NCBI GenBank assembly: GCA_015658965.1
Contig: DQNX01000034.1
Coordinates: 1-6,711, forward strand
Length of the DNA stretch: 6,711 bases
Reading direction: 5' to 3'
DNA from: Gammaproteobacteria bacterium
Lineage (GTDB): Bacteria; Pseudomonadota; Gammaproteobacteria; PS1; Pseudothioglobaceae
The notes beneath the pieces are model-generated. The model worked only from the letters and a program-made list of their open reading frames with translations, had not been told where the DNA came from and searched no databases. Shown piece after piece: positions 5,833 to 6,711 of this stretch; positions within the stretch are counted from its first letter, which is position 1; each line of letters begins with the position of its first letter. A program made the position numbers and the translations under genes.

Positions 5833-6711
5833 TTATGATAATAATCGTGAAAAGTCATTATACATAGCTATGAAGGTAAGTGAAAGGATAACAAACAAGC
5901 CAAATTTTAATGCATTTTGTTGCACGGTTTGACTCACGGGCGAGCCTTTTAAAATTTCAATTAAATAAAAGAATAAATGCCCACCATCGAGTAGTGGGAT
6001 TGGGAGCAAATTAAGCAAGCCCAATCCAATACTAATTAAAGCCAAAAATGATAAAAAAGAAACCAACCCAACACTTGCAGTTTTGCCGGCATAATCTGCA
6101 ATACTGATGGGCCCGCTAATTTGTTTTACCGAGGTCTCACCTAAAAGCATCTTTTGAATCATTGTTAAGTTGAGCAGGGTGAGTTGATAGGTCTTGACAT
6201 TGGCTGAAAAAAACGCATCAAGTGGCGACTGTTTAACCAATACGCGCCACTCATCCAAATAACCTTCTGGCGCCATCACCCCAACCCCTATTTTAGCCAC
6301 GCCATTTTTATTTTTTGGGGTTAGCGAAAGCGCAACTATTTGATCGTTTCGCAAAAGTCGTAACTGCATTGCTTGCACAGAATTTTGTTTGATAACCACG
6401 ACAAAATCACGCCAAGTGTTAAGTGTTTTATTGTTGACGCTGAGTATTTGGTCGCCTGGCTGGATACCAGCCATACTTGCAGGGCTGCCTTCTATTACTT
6501 GGTCGATAATGGGTTTGAGTGTTGGCAAGGCAAATTCAAAGCCTAAATACTGCTCAACCCCTTGCTCTGGATTGGCTAGAAAATCTTGCGCTAAATTTAG
6601 TGTTAGTGTTTTTAAATGAGTATTTTTTGAGCGCACATCAAGCTGCATTGTTGGTGCTTGTGCTGCACGAACAAAGGCAAAGGAAAAATCACTAATGCTA
6701 GGTGTGTCTTG
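5833..6711 (-). CDS. rseP: Site-2 intramembrane metalloprotease RseP, C-terminal part, cut by window edge
   Basis: RseP cuts the anti-sigma factor RseA within the inner membrane after DegS, releasing sigma-E when outer-membrane assembly fails; it also clears remnant signal peptides. The frame is open to the window edge and gives 292 residues, roughly the last two thirds of a normal RseP of about 450. Residues 1 to about 45 are the end of the first PDZ domain. About 63-133 are the second PDZ domain, with GSPASMAGIQPGDQILSVN at 75-93. ISGPISIADYAG (198-209) precedes a transmembrane segment holding NLLPIPLLDGGH at 234-245. D242 of LDG is the second metal ligand (E. coli D402). A last transmembrane helix at about 266-284 ends in MYNDFSRLL, the family's usual tail. 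The HExxH zinc site and first two membrane helices lie outside the window, so the start cannot be set; the ATG at 6648 is internal. It precedes bamA as in E. coli. Confidence 0.96.
   Translation of the reverse strand, partial: QDTPSISDFSFAFVRAAQAPTMQLDVRSKNTHLKTLTLNLAQDFLANPEQGVEQYLGFEFALPTLKPIIDQVIEGSPASMAGIQPGDQILSVNNKTLNTWRDFVVVIKQNSVQAMQLRLLRNDQIVALSLTPKNKNGVAKIGVGVMAPEGYLDEWRVLVKQSPLDAFFSANVKTYQLTLLNLTMIQKMLLGETSVKQISGPISIADYAGKTASVGLVSFLSFLALISIGLGLLNLLPIPLLDGGHLFFYLIEILKGSPVSQTVQQNALKFGLFVILSLTFIAMYNDFSRLLS
5857..5884 (-). promoter_or_regulatory. Possible sigma-70 promoter for bamA within the end of rseP
   Basis: On the minus strand TTCACT (5884-5879, four of six matches to TTGACA) is followed after 16 bases by a perfect TATAAT (5862-5857). 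Initiation about seven bases downstream, near 5850, would give a leader of about 28 bases to the ATG at 5822 and would exclude the ATG at 5858. The hexamer also encodes the conserved Tyr-Asn of the RseP tail, and TATAAT arises often in AT-rich DNA, so this is only a candidate. Confidence 0.3.

Noticed and set aside
6389..6619. Plus-strand open frame of 76 codons within rseP
   Set aside because: It is antisense to the second PDZ domain of RseP and has no supporting signal.

Overview
The window is one densely packed gene cluster read entirely on the minus strand, so transcription runs from position 6711 towards 1. In that order it holds the 3' part of rseP (site-2 intramembrane protease), bamA (outer-membrane protein insertase), skp (periplasmic chaperone), lpxD, fabZ and lpxA (lipid A and fatty-acid synthesis), and the 5' part of murJ (lipid II flippase). 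Both end genes are cut by the window edges.

The order rseP-bamA-skp-lpxD-fabZ-lpxA is the classic envelope-biogenesis cluster of Gammaproteobacteria. The protein motifs also fit a Gram-negative gammaproteobacterium with AT-leaning DNA and lysine/asparagine/isoleucine-rich proteins. A marine or symbiotic sulfur-oxidiser of the SUP05/Thioglobus type would fit, but that is only a guess from style. The main departure from the E. coli layout is that murJ follows lpxA where lpxB is usually found.

Layout: 1-736 murJ (partial); 754-1551 lpxA; 1585-2028 fabZ; 2034-3032 lpxD; 3029-3526 skp; 3534-5822 bamA (possibly from 5858); 5833-6711 rseP (partial). Gaps are 17, 33, 5, -4, 7 and 10 bases, with no room for terminators, so the genes are probably co-transcribed and in part translationally coupled. 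The only strong Shine-Dalgarno sequence is in front of lpxA, which also has the widest gap. A TATAAT hexamer near the end of rseP is a possible internal promoter for bamA onward.

How the genes work together: LpxA and LpxD acylate the glucosamine precursors of lipid A. FabZ helps make their hydroxyacyl-ACP donors, which it can also divert to phospholipid. Skp carries unfolded outer-membrane proteins to BamA for insertion. RseP belongs to the protease cascade that senses failure of that insertion. MurJ flips lipid II for peptidoglycan. I see no RNA genes, mobile elements, CRISPR arrays or unknown system. The points worth a second look are residue-level: two altered active-site positions in LpxA, a predicted C10 acyl ruler, a lone cysteine pair and a very short loop 6 in BamA, and the murJ placement.
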